A stretch of 30,357 nt of DNA from Halobacteriales archaeon QS_9_67_15 (GCA_003023165.1 PXSD01000001.1:1-30357), one strand, 5' to 3'. Shown: positions 21,306 to 30,148, numbered from the stretch's first letter. The notes: generated from the sequence alone by a model not told the origin. Made by a program: numbers and translations.

Positions 21306-23594
21306 ATGGTCTTCCCAGTTAGTCTGGTAACTGGGTTGGTGTTGGGTCTGGGGAGCGCGCTCGGCTTCAGTGTCGCGTACGTCGCACTGCGACACCGGGA
21401 CCATCCGGCCGCCCGACCACTGGCGGGCATAGCCGCGCTCCCTGCGATGGCGGGGGTGTGTTACACTGTCCTCGTCGTCGTTCCGGATTCGATGGCGACC
21501 CGACCGTTGTTGGCCGTCGGGTCAGCGCTAACGATCTTCAGCGTCGGGTATTTTCTGCTGTTTACGCTGGCCTACACCGGACGGAACGACTGGCTGACGC
21601 CGCGTCGTAGTCGGTCGATCCTCGGGGTCTTCGGAGTGCTGGCGGTGGTCGCCGCTCTCGACGGGCTCACGATGCAGGTGACCGTCGAGACGGTCAACGG
21701 ACTGACGTACCCGCTGATGCCGCACAGGACGGATGGGCCGGTGTTCCTCCTCCTCCTCACGTCGTCGTACGCGTCTATCTTCGTCGGCCTCGGACTGCTC
21801 CTCCGGTTTCTCATCGCGCCGCGAAACGTGTACCGCAAGCAGACGGCGTTTATCGCCACCGCTATCGGGATCACCGTCACCGGAGGAGTCGTCTTCGAAG
21901 CGGGGGTGAAGTTCCATCCCGGACTGAACTTCGTCTCGGTGCTGTACACCGTCGAGGCCCTGCTCATCGCGCTGGCGCTGTTTCGCTACGAGTTCCTGAC
22001 CGTCGAACCGCTCGCACCCGACGTCGTCCTGGAGCAGATCAACGACCCGGTCGTCGTCCTCGACGAGTCGGACGCGATCGTCGATTCGAACCCCGCCGCT
22101 CGGCGACTGGTGGACGTGTCTGACCCCGTCGGCGTCCCGGTCCACGACCTCCTCCCGGGCCTCCTGGGGGCCGCAGCGAGAGCCGACGAGTACGTTCCAC
22201 CGGACAGCGAGGTCGAATCCGGGGGGACACTCGACGTGTACGACCTCAACGCCGCCCCGATAAGCGACCAGTACGACCGCGACCGCGGGACGGTCGTCGT
22301 GCTTCGCGACATCTCGGTCCAGAAGCGACGCGAGCGAACGCTCGAACACCTCCAGTCGGTCGGTCAGCGCCTCCTCGGCGCGGAGACGGAGACCGAAGCG
22401 CTCGACATTGCGGTCACCGCCGCACACGAACTGCTCGACTACCCGTACTCGGGCGCGATGCTGTACGACGAAGACACCGATGCGCTACGTCTGGCGTCGT
22501 ACGCGGACCCGCTCGCGGCGGCTTTAGAGGACGCGCAGGTCGACGGTGGAATGGCCGTTCAGCCGGGTTCGAGCGACGTCTGGAGGGTGTTCGAATCCGG
22601 CGAACCGATGCTAGGTGACCCCGTCGACGTCCCGGACCACGTGGACCTCCAGGACGAGATCGGCGGGTCGTTGCTGTACCCGCTCGGCGACCACGGCGTC
22701 CTCGGCATCAGCGCGGGACCGGACCACGAGGGGTTCTCCGACGACGACCGCCGCTTCGCCGACATCCTCGCGTCGACGACCGAGAACGCCCTCGACAGAG
22801 TCGAGAAAGAGCGCGAACTGCGCGAGAACCGGGAACTGCTCGCCACTCGAGCCGAACAGATCGAGTTCTTCAACAGCGTGCTCCGCCACGACCTCCTGAA
22901 CGGCATGCAGGTCGTCCAAGCGCACGTCGACATTCTCGCGGAGCGTGTCGACGAAGACGTGGCAGACCACGTCCAGGTCATCGACGGCTGGACCGAAGAC
23001 ATCGTCACGCTCACCCAGAACGTCCGCGCCGTCACCGGAGCTGTCGACGACGACGACGCAGTCGCGTTGGCGCCGGTCGACCTCGGAGCGACGCTCTCCG
23101 AGCGGGTGAGCAAGGTACGGGACAGTCACGACGCGGTCAGCATCGAGGTCGGACCGGGCCTCGACGCGCTCCCGGTGGTCATGGCGGACGACTTCCTCGG
23201 GCAGGTGTTCGAGAACCTGCTCGGGAACGCTATCGAACACAGCGACCGGGAGCATACCGAAATCGTCGTCTGCGCCGCCGCCGACGACGAGACGGTCACC
23301 GTCTGGATCGCTGACAACGGACCGGGGATCGACGACGACGTCGCGGACGAGGTCTTCGAGCAGTCGGTTACGTCCGACGACTCGGGCTCGGTCGGGTTCG
23401 GGCTGTACTTCGCGAGACTGATGATAGACCGTTACGGCGGCGATATCCGGTTCGAGGACCGCTCCAAGTGGGTCCCACCGAGCGGGCGGATCGACCGCGA
23501 CGCTACCCGTGGTGCCGTCGCCGTCGTCGAACTCCCGACCCGGCGCGAAGCGGACGAACGGGCCAGCGTCGGGCGGTCCGGAATGGACGACTGA
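21306..23594 (+). CDS. Membrane histidine kinase (7TM-PAS-GAF-HisKA-HATPase)
   Basis: The 762-residue sensor kinase begins with seven hydrophobic helices (residues about 1-225), the haloarchaeal histidine-kinase N-terminal 7TM sensor. A PAS domain follows (about 230-345; NDPVVVLDESDAIVDSNPAA) and a GAF domain (about 355-510; HELLDYPYSGAMLYDEDTDA). The phospho-acceptor is His 528 in FFNSVLRHDLLNGMQ. The ATPase N-box has Asn 641 in ENLLGNAIEHS, with the G1 box DNGPGID and G2 box GSVGFGLYFAR present. It should autophosphorylate in response to a membrane or small-molecule signal; no response regulator is adjacent. I chose ATG 21306; GTG 21297 is in frame but would overlap the inverted repeat. Confidence 0.92.
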   Translation: MVFPVSLVTGLVLGLGSALGFSVAYVALRHRDHPAARPLAGIAALPAMAGVCYTVLVVVPDSMATRPLLAVGSALTIFSVGYFLLFTLAYTGRNDWLTPRRSRSILGVFGVLAVVAALDGLTMQVTVETVNGLTYPLMPHRTDGPVFLLLLTSSYASIFVGLGLLLRFLIAPRNVYRKQTAFIATAIGITVTGGVVFEAGVKFHPGLNFVSVLYTVEALLIALALFRYEFLTVEPLAPDVVLEQINDPVVVLDESDAIVDSNPAARRLVDVSDPVGVPVHDLLPGLLGAAARADEYVPPDSEVESGGTLDVYDLNAAPISDQYDRDRGTVVVLRDISVQKRRERTLEHLQSVGQRLLGAETETEALDIAVTAAHELLDYPYSGAMLYDEDTDALRLASYADPLAAALEDAQVDGGMAVQPGSSDVWRVFESGEPMLGDPVDVPDHVDLQDEIGGSLLYPLGDHGVLGISAGPDHEGFSDDDRRFADILASTTENALDRVEKERELRENRELLATRAEQIEFFNSVLRHDLLNGMQVVQAHVDILAERVDEDVADHVQVIDGWTEDIVTLTQNVRAVTGAVDDDDAVALAPVDLGATLSERVSKVRDSHDAVSIEVGPGLDALPVVMADDFLGQVFENLLGNAIEHSDREHTEIVVCAAADDETVTVWIADNGPGIDDDVADEVFEQSVTSDDSGSVGFGLYFARLMIDRYGGDIRFEDRSKWVPPSGRIDRDATRGAVAVVELPTRREADERASVGRSGMDD

Positions 23595-23636
23595 GCGAGG
23601 CGAACGGGCCGGACGACCGAGCGAGGCGAGCGGGAC
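23585..23636 (+). repeat. 26-bp imperfect tandem duplication at the kinase stop codon
   Basis: ggacgactgagcgaggcgaa (23585 onwards) and ggacgaccgagcgaggcgag (23611 onwards) begin two 26-bp units with about 85-90% identity. The first unit holds the kinase TGA stop. The remaining 140 bp before the next gene show no other feature. Confidence 0.6.
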
Positions 23637-23779
23637 GAGCGCCGTCGGAAGGTCGGGATGGGAGGCTGGCGGCCGGGCGAAGCCGACCGGTTACCCGCGC
23701 GCACCTCCCCGGCAGCCGTCCCGTCACCCGGCGACCGCCGGTAGACATCCTTTTCAGCGCGGCTGCCCGTGGTCACAGT

Positions 23780-25684
23780 ATGAACATCGTCCCGGACACG
23801 AGCGTGGTCATCGACGGCCGCGTGTCCGAGCAGGTCGACGCCGACGCCGACCCGGACTCCGACGCAGTCGGCGAGGGGTTCGCCGGTGCCACCGTCTACG
23901 TCCCCGAGGCGGTCGTCGGCGAACTCGAAGCGCAGGCCAACGACGGCCGCGAGAGCGGGTGGGACGGGCTGGGGGAACTCCAGCGCCTCGCCGACCGCCA
24001 CGAGGACGGCGCGGTCACCGTCCAGTACGTCGGTCGCCGCCCCGCCGAGGTCGAACAGCGCGAGGCGGGCGAGGGCACGATCGACGCGATCATCCGCGAT
24101 CTCGCCGACGAACACGACGCCACGCTCGTCACCAGCGACATCGTCCAGAGCGAGGTCGCGAAGGCAACGGGGCTCGACGTGCTCTACCTCGAACCCCGCG
24201 GCCGGGACGCCGAGTCGCTCGACATCGAGCACTTCTTCGACGAGACGACGATGAGCCTCCACCTCAAGGTCGGCGTCGCGCCGATGGCCAAGCGCGGCGA
24301 GATCGGCGACATGCACTACGAGCAGATCCGCGACGAGGTTTCGACCGAGACCGACCTCAAGGAGTGGGCCCAGGACATCGAGAACTCGGCCCGCGCCAGC
24401 GCCGAGGGGTTCGTCGAACTCAACGAACCGGGCATGTCCATCGTCCAGTTCAAACAGTACCGGATCGCCATCGCGCGGCCGCCGTTCTCGGACAAACTGG
24501 AGATCACGGCCGTCCGGCCCATCGTCAAGACGGACCTCGACGACTACGAGCACGCCGACGAACTGCGCGAGCGCCTGCTCAAGCAACAGCGCGGCGTCCT
24601 CATCTCCGGGTCGCCCGGGGCCGGGAAGTCCACCTTCGCACAGGCCGTCGCGGAGTTCCTCGCCGATTCGGACTTCGCCGTCAAAACCATGGAGAAACCC
24701 CGCGACCTCCAGGTCGGCGACGACATCACCCAGTACACGGAGCTCGGCGGGTCGATGGCCAAGACCGCCGACTCGCTGCTGATGGTCCGCCCCGACTACA
24801 CCATCTACGACGAGGTGCGCAAAACCGACGACTTCGAGGTGTTCGCGGACATGCGGCTGGCCGGCGTCGGCATGGTCGGCGTCGTCCACGCCACCCGAGC
24901 CATCGACGCGCTCCAGCGGCTCGTCGGTCGCGTCGAACTCGGGATGATCCCGCAGGTCGTCGACACCGTCGTCTACATCGAGGCCGGCGAGGTCGACACC
25001 GTCTACGACGTGACGACCGAGGTCAAGGTCCCCGAGGGGCTGATGGAGGAGGACCTCGCGCGCCCGGTCATCATGATCCGCGACTTCGAGACCGGCCAGC
25101 CCGCCTACGAGATCTACACCTTCAACCGCCAGGTCGTCACCGTCCCGATCGGCGCGGACGAGCAGGGCGCGGGCACCGAGAGCGGGACCGAACGCATCGC
25201 GAAACAGGAGGTCGAACGGGAGATCCGCGCTATCGCGCACGGCCACGTCGAGGTCGAGATCCGCGACCCCGACACCGCCATCGTCTACGTCGAAGACGAC
25301 GACATCTCCGCCGTCATCGGCAAGGGCGGCGGCCGCATCTCCGACGTCGAGGACCGTCTCGGCATCGACATCGACGTGCGCAGCTTCAGCGAACAGCCAC
25401 AGGGCGCAAGCGGCACTCCGAGTGCGTCCGGTAGTTCCGGTGGTTCGAGCGGGGGCGCCACGGGCGGCGAGACCGTCGCGCCGGAGATCACGTCCCGCCA
25501 CGTCGTCATCCCGATGGACGGCTACGAGGGCGAGACCGTCGAAGTGCAGGCCGATGGCGAGTACCTCTTCACCGCGACCGTCTCGCGCGGCGGCGAGGTG
25601 CAGGTCTCCCGCGGCTCGGCCATCGCCGAAGAACTCGAACGGGCCATCGACCGCGGGAAGACGCTCATGGTGTCGCCGTCGTGA
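23780..25684 (+). CDS. PIN-ATPase-KH protein (PilT N-terminal/T2SS-type ATPase, COG1855-like)
   Basis: This 634-residue cytoplasmic protein has an N-terminal PIN nuclease-like domain (residues about 1-140; MNIVPDTSVVIDGRVSEQ with conserved Asp 6, VTSD near the end). A RecA-like ATPase of the secretion/pilus-retraction superfamily follows. Its Walker A is GSPGAGKST (277-285), it has TIYDEVRKTDDFEVFADMR as Walker B/Asp-box region, and GVVHATRAIDALQRLVGR. A KH RNA-binding domain has its loop at 511-519 (AVIGKGGGR). A Gly/Ser linker (about residues 540-560) leads to a small C-terminal beta domain. Widespread in archaea; probably an RNA-directed ATP-dependent nuclease or remodeller, but the substrate is not established. 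The ATG at 23780 is fixed by the PIN start. Confidence 0.93.
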   Translation: MNIVPDTSVVIDGRVSEQVDADADPDSDAVGEGFAGATVYVPEAVVGELEAQANDGRESGWDGLGELQRLADRHEDGAVTVQYVGRRPAEVEQREAGEGTIDAIIRDLADEHDATLVTSDIVQSEVAKATGLDVLYLEPRGRDAESLDIEHFFDETTMSLHLKVGVAPMAKRGEIGDMHYEQIRDEVSTETDLKEWAQDIENSARASAEGFVELNEPGMSIVQFKQYRIAIARPPFSDKLEITAVRPIVKTDLDDYEHADELRERLLKQQRGVLISGSPGAGKSTFAQAVAEFLADSDFAVKTMEKPRDLQVGDDITQYTELGGSMAKTADSLLMVRPDYTIYDEVRKTDDFEVFADMRLAGVGMVGVVHATRAIDALQRLVGRVELGMIPQVVDTVVYIEAGEVDTVYDVTTEVKVPEGLMEEDLARPVIMIRDFETGQPAYEIYTFNRQVVTVPIGADEQGAGTESGTERIAKQEVEREIRAIAHGHVEVEIRDPDTAIVYVEDDDISAVIGKGGGRISDVEDRLGIDIDVRSFSEQPQGASGTPSASGSSGGSSGGATGGETVAPEITSRHVVIPMDGYEGETVEVQADGEYLFTATVSRGGEVQVSRGSAIAEELERAIDRGKTLMVSPS

Positions 25685-25732
25685 GATAGCGTCCGACGAG
25701 CGCTCGACGGGTACGGACCCCTCGCTCTCAGG

Positions 25733-25746
25733 CCGTCTCTGTTTTT
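25733..25746 (+). terminator. Possible T-tract terminator after the PIN-ATPase gene
   Basis: The run ctctgtttttgc lies about 55 nt after the stop at 25684. Archaeal intrinsic termination often uses a T tract without a strict hairpin; support is weak. Confidence 0.3.
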
Positions 25747-25803
25747 GCTGGCACGCTGACACCGAGAACGCCCACTGACCGTCTCCGTTCCCGTATTTCA
25801 GGT

Positions 25804-26295
25804 TCACCGTCGTCTCGTAGTATGGAAGCTGTCTGTCGAGGCCAAGGCTATCTCGGGTGAGGAGGGACCTGTCGCCCGGCCGAACTGCGAGTCGTCTATG
25901 ACGGTCGACAGCGGGAACGTGTCGTTCAGCGCGTCGGGACTGACCACGACGCGGAACCGCTCGACCGGGTACTCCCGCTCCTCGCTGGACCTGTGAACGC
26001 ACGCGAACGTCCCGCGTTCGAGGGGTTCGATCTCGAAGGTCCTGGCGTCGAGTATCCAGTTGACCGTCGAGGCGGGTGCGTCCGTCTCGGTCGGTGTCTC
26101 GGTCATCGTCCCGGTCACAGCCGGCGTCTCGGTCTCAGTCTCGATTTCGGCCGACGTTCCGGTCGCAGTCCCCGTCTCGCTCGCAGTCCCGGTTCCAGTC
26201 GGCGTCCGGGTTTCGGCCCCCTCGCCGCAGCCGAAGCGATACGTCGTCTCCTGCCGACCGAGCGCGAGAGTCATTGCAGCGGTAACATGGCGCAT
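25804..26295 (-). CDS. Thr-rich exported-type protein, probably degenerate
   Basis: The reading frame encodes a long Thr/Glu/Pro/Ser linker (TPTGTGTASETGTATGTSAE and so on, with pentanucleotide-like DNA repetition in 26085-26220) typical of haloarchaeal lipoproteins. It is followed by a globular C-terminal part (VNWILDARTFEIEPLERGTF, FRVVVSPDALNDTFPLSTV). A Cys that could be a lipobox is present (FGCGEG), but the preceding residues LGRQETTYRFG lack the hydrophobic core of a signal peptide, so the 5' end may be damaged. The start is uncertain: ATG at 26343, 26295 or 26274. I do not recognise the C-terminal domain. Confidence 0.45.
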   Translation of the reverse strand: MRHVTAAMTLALGRQETTYRFGCGEGAETRTPTGTGTASETGTATGTSAEIETETETPAVTGTMTETPTETDAPASTVNWILDARTFEIEPLERGTFACVHRSSEEREYPVERFRVVVSPDALNDTFPLSTVIDDSQFGRATGPSSPEIALASTDSFHTTRRR

Positions 26296-26387
26296 CAGAT
26301 AGAGCGGTCTTACCGTGTGAAATTCGTGGATGTGGCCGCTCATACCGAACGGAACCGGGGCGTTACTCGGGTACGGAAAGCGGGTCG

Positions 26388-26654
26388 TCAGTCGGCAGAC
26401 GCGGGCGCTTCGGAGTCGCAGTCGGGTTTGTCGATCTCGTAGAGGTTCTGTCGGGCGTCGGCGAAGTAGACGTCCTCCTCGACGACGCCGACGTCTTCGA
26501 GGCGTTCAAGGGCGTAGCGGACGGTGCGTGCGGAGAGCATCGACTCCTCGACGATCCCTTTCTGCGTGAGCGGACCGTCGTATTCGAGTACTTTGAAGAC
26601 GAGTTTCGCGCTCGGCGGCAGGTCGCTGAGGTCGTCCCCGTCTGTCTCGGGCAT
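26388..26654 (-). CDS. Winged-helix transcriptional regulator (MarR/TrmB-like)
   Basis: This 88-residue protein is essentially one winged helix: PPSAKLVFKVLEYDGPLTQ, then KGIVEESMLSARTVRYALER (recognition helix), then LEDVGVVEEDVYFADARQNL (wing). I recognise it as a conserved small haloarchaeal regulator. ATG 26654 (MPETDGDDLS) is preferred over 26681 because homologues start close to the DLPPSAK helix. It reads away from the palindromic element at 26704-26787, which separates it from the EMC6/ABCE1 pair. Targets are unknown. Confidence 0.82.
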   Translation of the reverse strand: MPETDGDDLSDLPPSAKLVFKVLEYDGPLTQKGIVEESMLSARTVRYALERLEDVGVVEEDVYFADARQNLYEIDKPDCDSEAPASAD

Positions 26655-26703
26655 CGATAGACGACAGGGGCGCGCTCGCAATAAAGATTGACACTGGTGT
26701 TAG

Positions 26704-26787
26704 TCATACTGCCGGCTGTACGTCTGTCACGAATTTCGCCGCCCCGAGGCGGGGAATATCTTCACGAAGTTATAGCCGGCAGTATCA
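26704..26787. mobile_element. 78-bp palindromic element, family 3
   Basis: The core 26707-26784 starts TACTGCCGGCT and ends AGCCGGCAGTA; the interior halves pair imperfectly around a CG-rich centre (gccccgaggc). It is flanked by TCA on both sides (26704-26706 and 26785-26787), the same target as family 2. It is the only copy in the window and has no coding capacity. I recall very similar sequences in intergenic regions of other haloarchaea. Confidence 0.75.
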
Positions 26788-26964
26788 ATATCCGCGGGGT
26801 CGGACAATGTTCGGCGGAAACCCGCGATCCACGTGACGGCTGGCGTCGCGGTTCGGCCCGGGGGGCGGTCGTGTCGATCCCCCGTGAGCGCGTCGGGCCA
26901 GCGAGGGCGCGCCGCCGGGACGGGGAACGAACGGCTTTTGGGGCCGCGAATCGGACACGGAGGT

Positions 26965-27267
26965 ATGGCTACCGAAACCGCCGAGGGCTGGGACGACCAC
27001 CTCCGGGGGCTGACGGTGACGACGTTCGCCTCCTTGCTCGGCATCGCCGCCGGGATGGGGGCGTCGGCGCTGGCGTCCGGCCCGAACGACCGGCTCGGGA
27101 TCTACCTGCTCGGGGCGGCCGTTCTCGTCCAGCTTCCGGTCTACACGGCGATCGGCATCAACGTAGACGACTTCGGCGTGAAGGAGTACCTCTACATCGC
27201 CTTCATCACCTTCTCGCTGTGGTTCGTCTCGTGGGGAGTCCTGCTGACCGCTGGCACCTCCCTGTAA
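26965..27267 (+). CDS. EMC6-like small membrane protein
   Basis: The 100-residue protein has an acidic N-terminus (MATETAEGWDDHLRGLTV) and three predicted helices: TTFASLLGIAAGMGASALAS, LGIYLLGAAVLVQLPVYTAI, and LYIAFITFSLWFVSWGVLL. The architecture and the NVDDFGVKEYLYIAFITF motif match archaeal EMC6-like proteins, relatives of a core subunit of the eukaryotic ER membrane insertase. A role in membrane-protein insertion is inference. It is 2 nt upstream of the ABCE1 gene, so the two are surely co-transcribed. The ATG at 26965 directly follows ggaggt, too close to act as a normal Shine-Dalgarno, so a leaderless or short-leader mRNA is more likely. Confidence 0.82.
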   Translation: MATETAEGWDDHLRGLTVTTFASLLGIAAGMGASALASGPNDRLGIYLLGAAVLVQLPVYTAIGINVDDFGVKEYLYIAFITFSLWFVSWGVLLTAGTSL

Positions 27268-27269
27268 CG

Positions 27270-29102
27270 ATGGCAGACGATTCCATCGCGGTCGTCGACC
27301 TCGACCGCTGCCAGCCCGACCGCTGTAACTACGAGTGCGCGAACTTCTGCCCGCCCAACCGCTCGGGCAAGGAGTGCATCGTCACGCGCGAGGAGCGCTT
27401 CGGCGAGGACGAACCCTACGAGGGCGGCCCCGACCAGATCCACATCTCGGAGGAGATCTGTCTCGGCGAGTCCTGTGGCATCTGCGTCAACAAGTGCCCG
27501 TTCGACGCCATCGAGATCATTAATCTCCCGCAGGAGCTCGACGACGACCCCGTCCACCGCTACGGCGAGAACGCCTTTGCCCTCTACGGCTTGCCCGCAC
27601 CCCAGGAGGGACAGGTCACCGGTATCCTCGGCCCGAACGGCATCGGGAAGACCACCGCCGTTCGCATCCTCGCCGACGAGACGGCGCCCAACCTCGGGCA
27701 GGTCTCGGGCGACCCGCCCGGCTGGGAGGCCGTCATGGACGAGTACCGCGGGACGGAACTACAGAACTACCTGCAGGAACTCCGCGACGGCGACGTGACC
27801 GTTGCACGCAAACCGCAGTACGTCGACCAGATACCCGACCAGTTCGACGGCACGACGCGCGAACTGCTCGAACGGACCGACGAGCGCGGCGCGCTCGACG
27901 ACCTGGTCGAACGCGTCGGGATCCGCCCGGTCGTCGACCAGGACATCGACACGCTCTCGGGCGGCGAACTCCAGCGCGTCGCCCTCGTGGCCTGTCTCGC
28001 TCGCGACGCCGACTTCTACTTCCTCGACGAGCTGACGCCGTACCTCGACATCGGCCAGCGGATGACCGCCGCGCGACTCGTCCGCGAACTCGCAGACGAG
28101 GAGGACCGCTCGATGCTCGTCGTCGAACACGACCTCGCGATCCTCGACCTGTTGGCCGACACCGTCCACGTCGCGTACGGGACCGCCGGCGCGTTCGGCG
28201 TCATCACCTCGCCGAAGTCGACTAAAAATGGCATCAACGAGTACCTCGGCGGCTATCTCGAAAACGAGAACATGCGAGTCCGCCAGGAGTCCATCACCTT
28301 CGAGGAACACGCCCCGCGCCAGGGCGCGGACGGCGATGTCGTCGTCGAGTACCCCGCCCTCACCAAGTCTTACGGCGAGGGCGAGTTCTCGCTCGACGTC
28401 GAGGGCGGCACGATCCAGGAGAACGAGGTGCTCGGCGTCGTCGGCCCGAACGGGATCGGGAAGTCGACGTTCGCCGAGCTGCTCGCCGGGCGGCTCCGGC
28501 CGGACACGGGCGAGGTCGACGCGCGACTGGACATCGCGTACAAGCCCCAGTATGTGGAGATCGACCAGCCGATGCGCGTCGACGCCTTCCTCGCCTCGAT
28601 CACCGACGACTTCGGCACCTCCTACTGGAACACGGAGGTCGCGGACCCGCTCCAGCTGAACGAGATCATGGAGCAGGACCTGACCGACCTCTCCGGCGGC
28701 GAGCGCCAGCGCGTCGCCATCGCGGCCTGCCTCTCCGAGGACGCCGACCTCTACCTGCTCGACGAGCCGTCAGCCCACCTCGACGTGGAACAGCGGGTGC
28801 GCGCCACCAACGCCATCCGCCGCTACGCCGAGAACCACGACGCCACCGCGCTCGTCATCGACCACGACATCTACATGGTCGACCTGCTGGCCGACCGCCT
28901 GCTCGTCTTCGACGGCGAGCCGGCCGAGCACGGCCACGCGTCGCCGCCGGTCGGCATGCGCGACGGCATGAACCAGTTCCTCGAGAACCTCGACATCACC
29001 TTCCGCCGCGACGAGCGCACCGGTCGCCCGCGCATCAACAAGCCGGGCAGCCAGCTCGACCGCGAGCAGAAGAACGCGGGCGAGTACTACTACTCGGACT
29101 GA
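27270..29102 (+). CDS. rli: ABCE1/Rli ribosome-recycling ATPase
   Basis: This 610-residue ATPase splits terminated ribosomes into subunits together with aRF1/Pelota. The N-terminal ferredoxin-like domain has Cys 14, 19, 23, 27, 36 and Cys 64, 69, 72, 76 available for two [4Fe-4S] clusters. Twin ABC domains follow: Walker A GPNGIGKTT (121-129) and GPNGIGKST (392-400), with signature motifs LSGGELQR and LSGGERQR. Walker B regions are FYFLDELTPYLD and LYLLDEPSAHLD. The hinge and C-terminal segment (RINKPGSQLDREQKNAGEYY) is complete. The ATG at 27270 follows the EMC6-like stop by 2 nt. The length and every key residue are normal; the gene is essential in all archaea studied. Confidence 0.97.
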   Translation: MADDSIAVVDLDRCQPDRCNYECANFCPPNRSGKECIVTREERFGEDEPYEGGPDQIHISEEICLGESCGICVNKCPFDAIEIINLPQELDDDPVHRYGENAFALYGLPAPQEGQVTGILGPNGIGKTTAVRILADETAPNLGQVSGDPPGWEAVMDEYRGTELQNYLQELRDGDVTVARKPQYVDQIPDQFDGTTRELLERTDERGALDDLVERVGIRPVVDQDIDTLSGGELQRVALVACLARDADFYFLDELTPYLDIGQRMTAARLVRELADEEDRSMLVVEHDLAILDLLADTVHVAYGTAGAFGVITSPKSTKNGINEYLGGYLENENMRVRQESITFEEHAPRQGADGDVVVEYPALTKSYGEGEFSLDVEGGTIQENEVLGVVGPNGIGKSTFAELLAGRLRPDTGEVDARLDIAYKPQYVEIDQPMRVDAFLASITDDFGTSYWNTEVADPLQLNEIMEQDLTDLSGGERQRVAIAACLSEDADLYLLDEPSAHLDVEQRVRATNAIRRYAENHDATALVIDHDIYMVDLLADRLLVFDGEPAEHGHASPPVGMRDGMNQFLENLDITFRRDERTGRPRINKPGSQLDREQKNAGEYYYSD

Positions 29103-29194
29103 CGGCGGACTCGCCGCCGGCTCCGCGGCCCTTCGTACGCCGGCAGTGACCGTATCGCTCTGACGGGCGTTACCGTCCGTACGAGCGCTCATCC

Positions 29195-30148
29195 ATGCCC
29201 GAAATCGGATACACGCTGTCGAGCGAGGAGCACCACCCCAACGACCTCGTCGAGTACGCCAGTCGAGCCGAGGCGGTCGGGTTCGACTTCCTCTCCGTCT
29301 CCGACCACTTCCACCCGTGGAACACCGCGCAGGGCGAATCACCGTTCGTGTGGTCGACGCTCGGTGGGGTCGCGGCGGCGACCGAGGACATCGACGTCGG
29401 CGTCGGCGTCTCTGCGCCGATCGTCCGCATACACCCGGCGGTCTACGCGCAGGCGACCGCGACGGCGGCCGCGATGTTCGACGGCCGGGCGTTCTACGCC
29501 GGCGTCGGGACCGGCGAGGCGCTCAACGAACACGTCCTCGGCGACCGCTGGCCCGAACACGAGGTCCGCCTGGAGATGCTCGAAGAGGCCGTCGAGGTGG
29601 TCGACAGGCTCTGGTCGGGCGAGGAGGTCAGCCACCACGGCGAGCACTACACCGTCGAGAACGCGAAACTGTTCACGCTGCCCGAGGAGCGGCCGCCGGT
29701 CTGCGTCTCGGCCTACGGCGAGCGCGCCGCGACGGCCGCAGCGGAGTTCGGTGACGGCTTCTGGGCCGTCGGCCCCCAGGACACCGTCCAGACGTGGGAA
29801 GACAACGGCGGCGAGGGCCCCCGGTTCTGCCAGCTCCAGGCCTGTGTCGCCGACAGCGAGGGCGAAGCCGTCTCGACCGCCCACGAACTGTGGCCGAATT
29901 CGGCGCTCCCCGGCGAGCTCGGGAACGTCCTGCCGACGCCGGCCCACTTCGAACAGGCGACTCAGCTGGTCTCCGAGGACGACATCGCCGAGGGGAGCAT
30001 CATGACCGGCCCGGACGCCCAGCAGCACATCGACTCCATCCAGGAGGCCCTCGACGCGGGGTACGACCACGTCTACACGATGCAGATCGGCGACGACCAG
30101 GCGGCGCTGTTCGACCTCTATCGGGAGGACGTGCTCCCGTCGTTTTAG
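29195..30148 (+). CDS. F420-dependent LLM-class oxidoreductase
   Basis: This 317-residue cytoplasmic (beta/alpha)8-barrel of the luciferase-like family uses F420 rather than FMN in related archaeal enzymes. Visible motifs: MPEIGYTLSSEEHHPNDLVE, FDFLSVSDHFHPW (cofactor-binding His region typical of F420 members), VGVGVSAPIVRIHPAVYAQA, FYAGVGTGEALNEHVLGDRW and RPPVCVSAYGERAATAAAEF. It resembles the TIGR03557/G6PDH-like subgroup. The substrate is unknown. It lies 92 nt after ABCE1 and is followed by the second copy of the structured repeat. Confidence 0.92.
   Translation: MPEIGYTLSSEEHHPNDLVEYASRAEAVGFDFLSVSDHFHPWNTAQGESPFVWSTLGGVAAATEDIDVGVGVSAPIVRIHPAVYAQATATAAAMFDGRAFYAGVGTGEALNEHVLGDRWPEHEVRLEMLEEAVEVVDRLWSGEEVSHHGEHYTVENAKLFTLPEERPPVCVSAYGERAATAAAEFGDGFWAVGPQDTVQTWEDNGGEGPRFCQLQACVADSEGEAVSTAHELWPNSALPGELGNVLPTPAHFEQATQLVSEDDIAEGSIMTGPDAQQHIDSIQEALDAGYDHVYTMQIGDDQAALFDLYREDVLPSF

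Noticed and set aside
23432..26002. Open frame of 856 codons on the minus strand opposite the PIN-ATPase and kinase genes
   Set aside because: It is the shadow of two genes with intact catalytic motifs on the plus strand; its composition (GVDLVGGL, DVDDGGVGVADLD) is typical of antisense reading.
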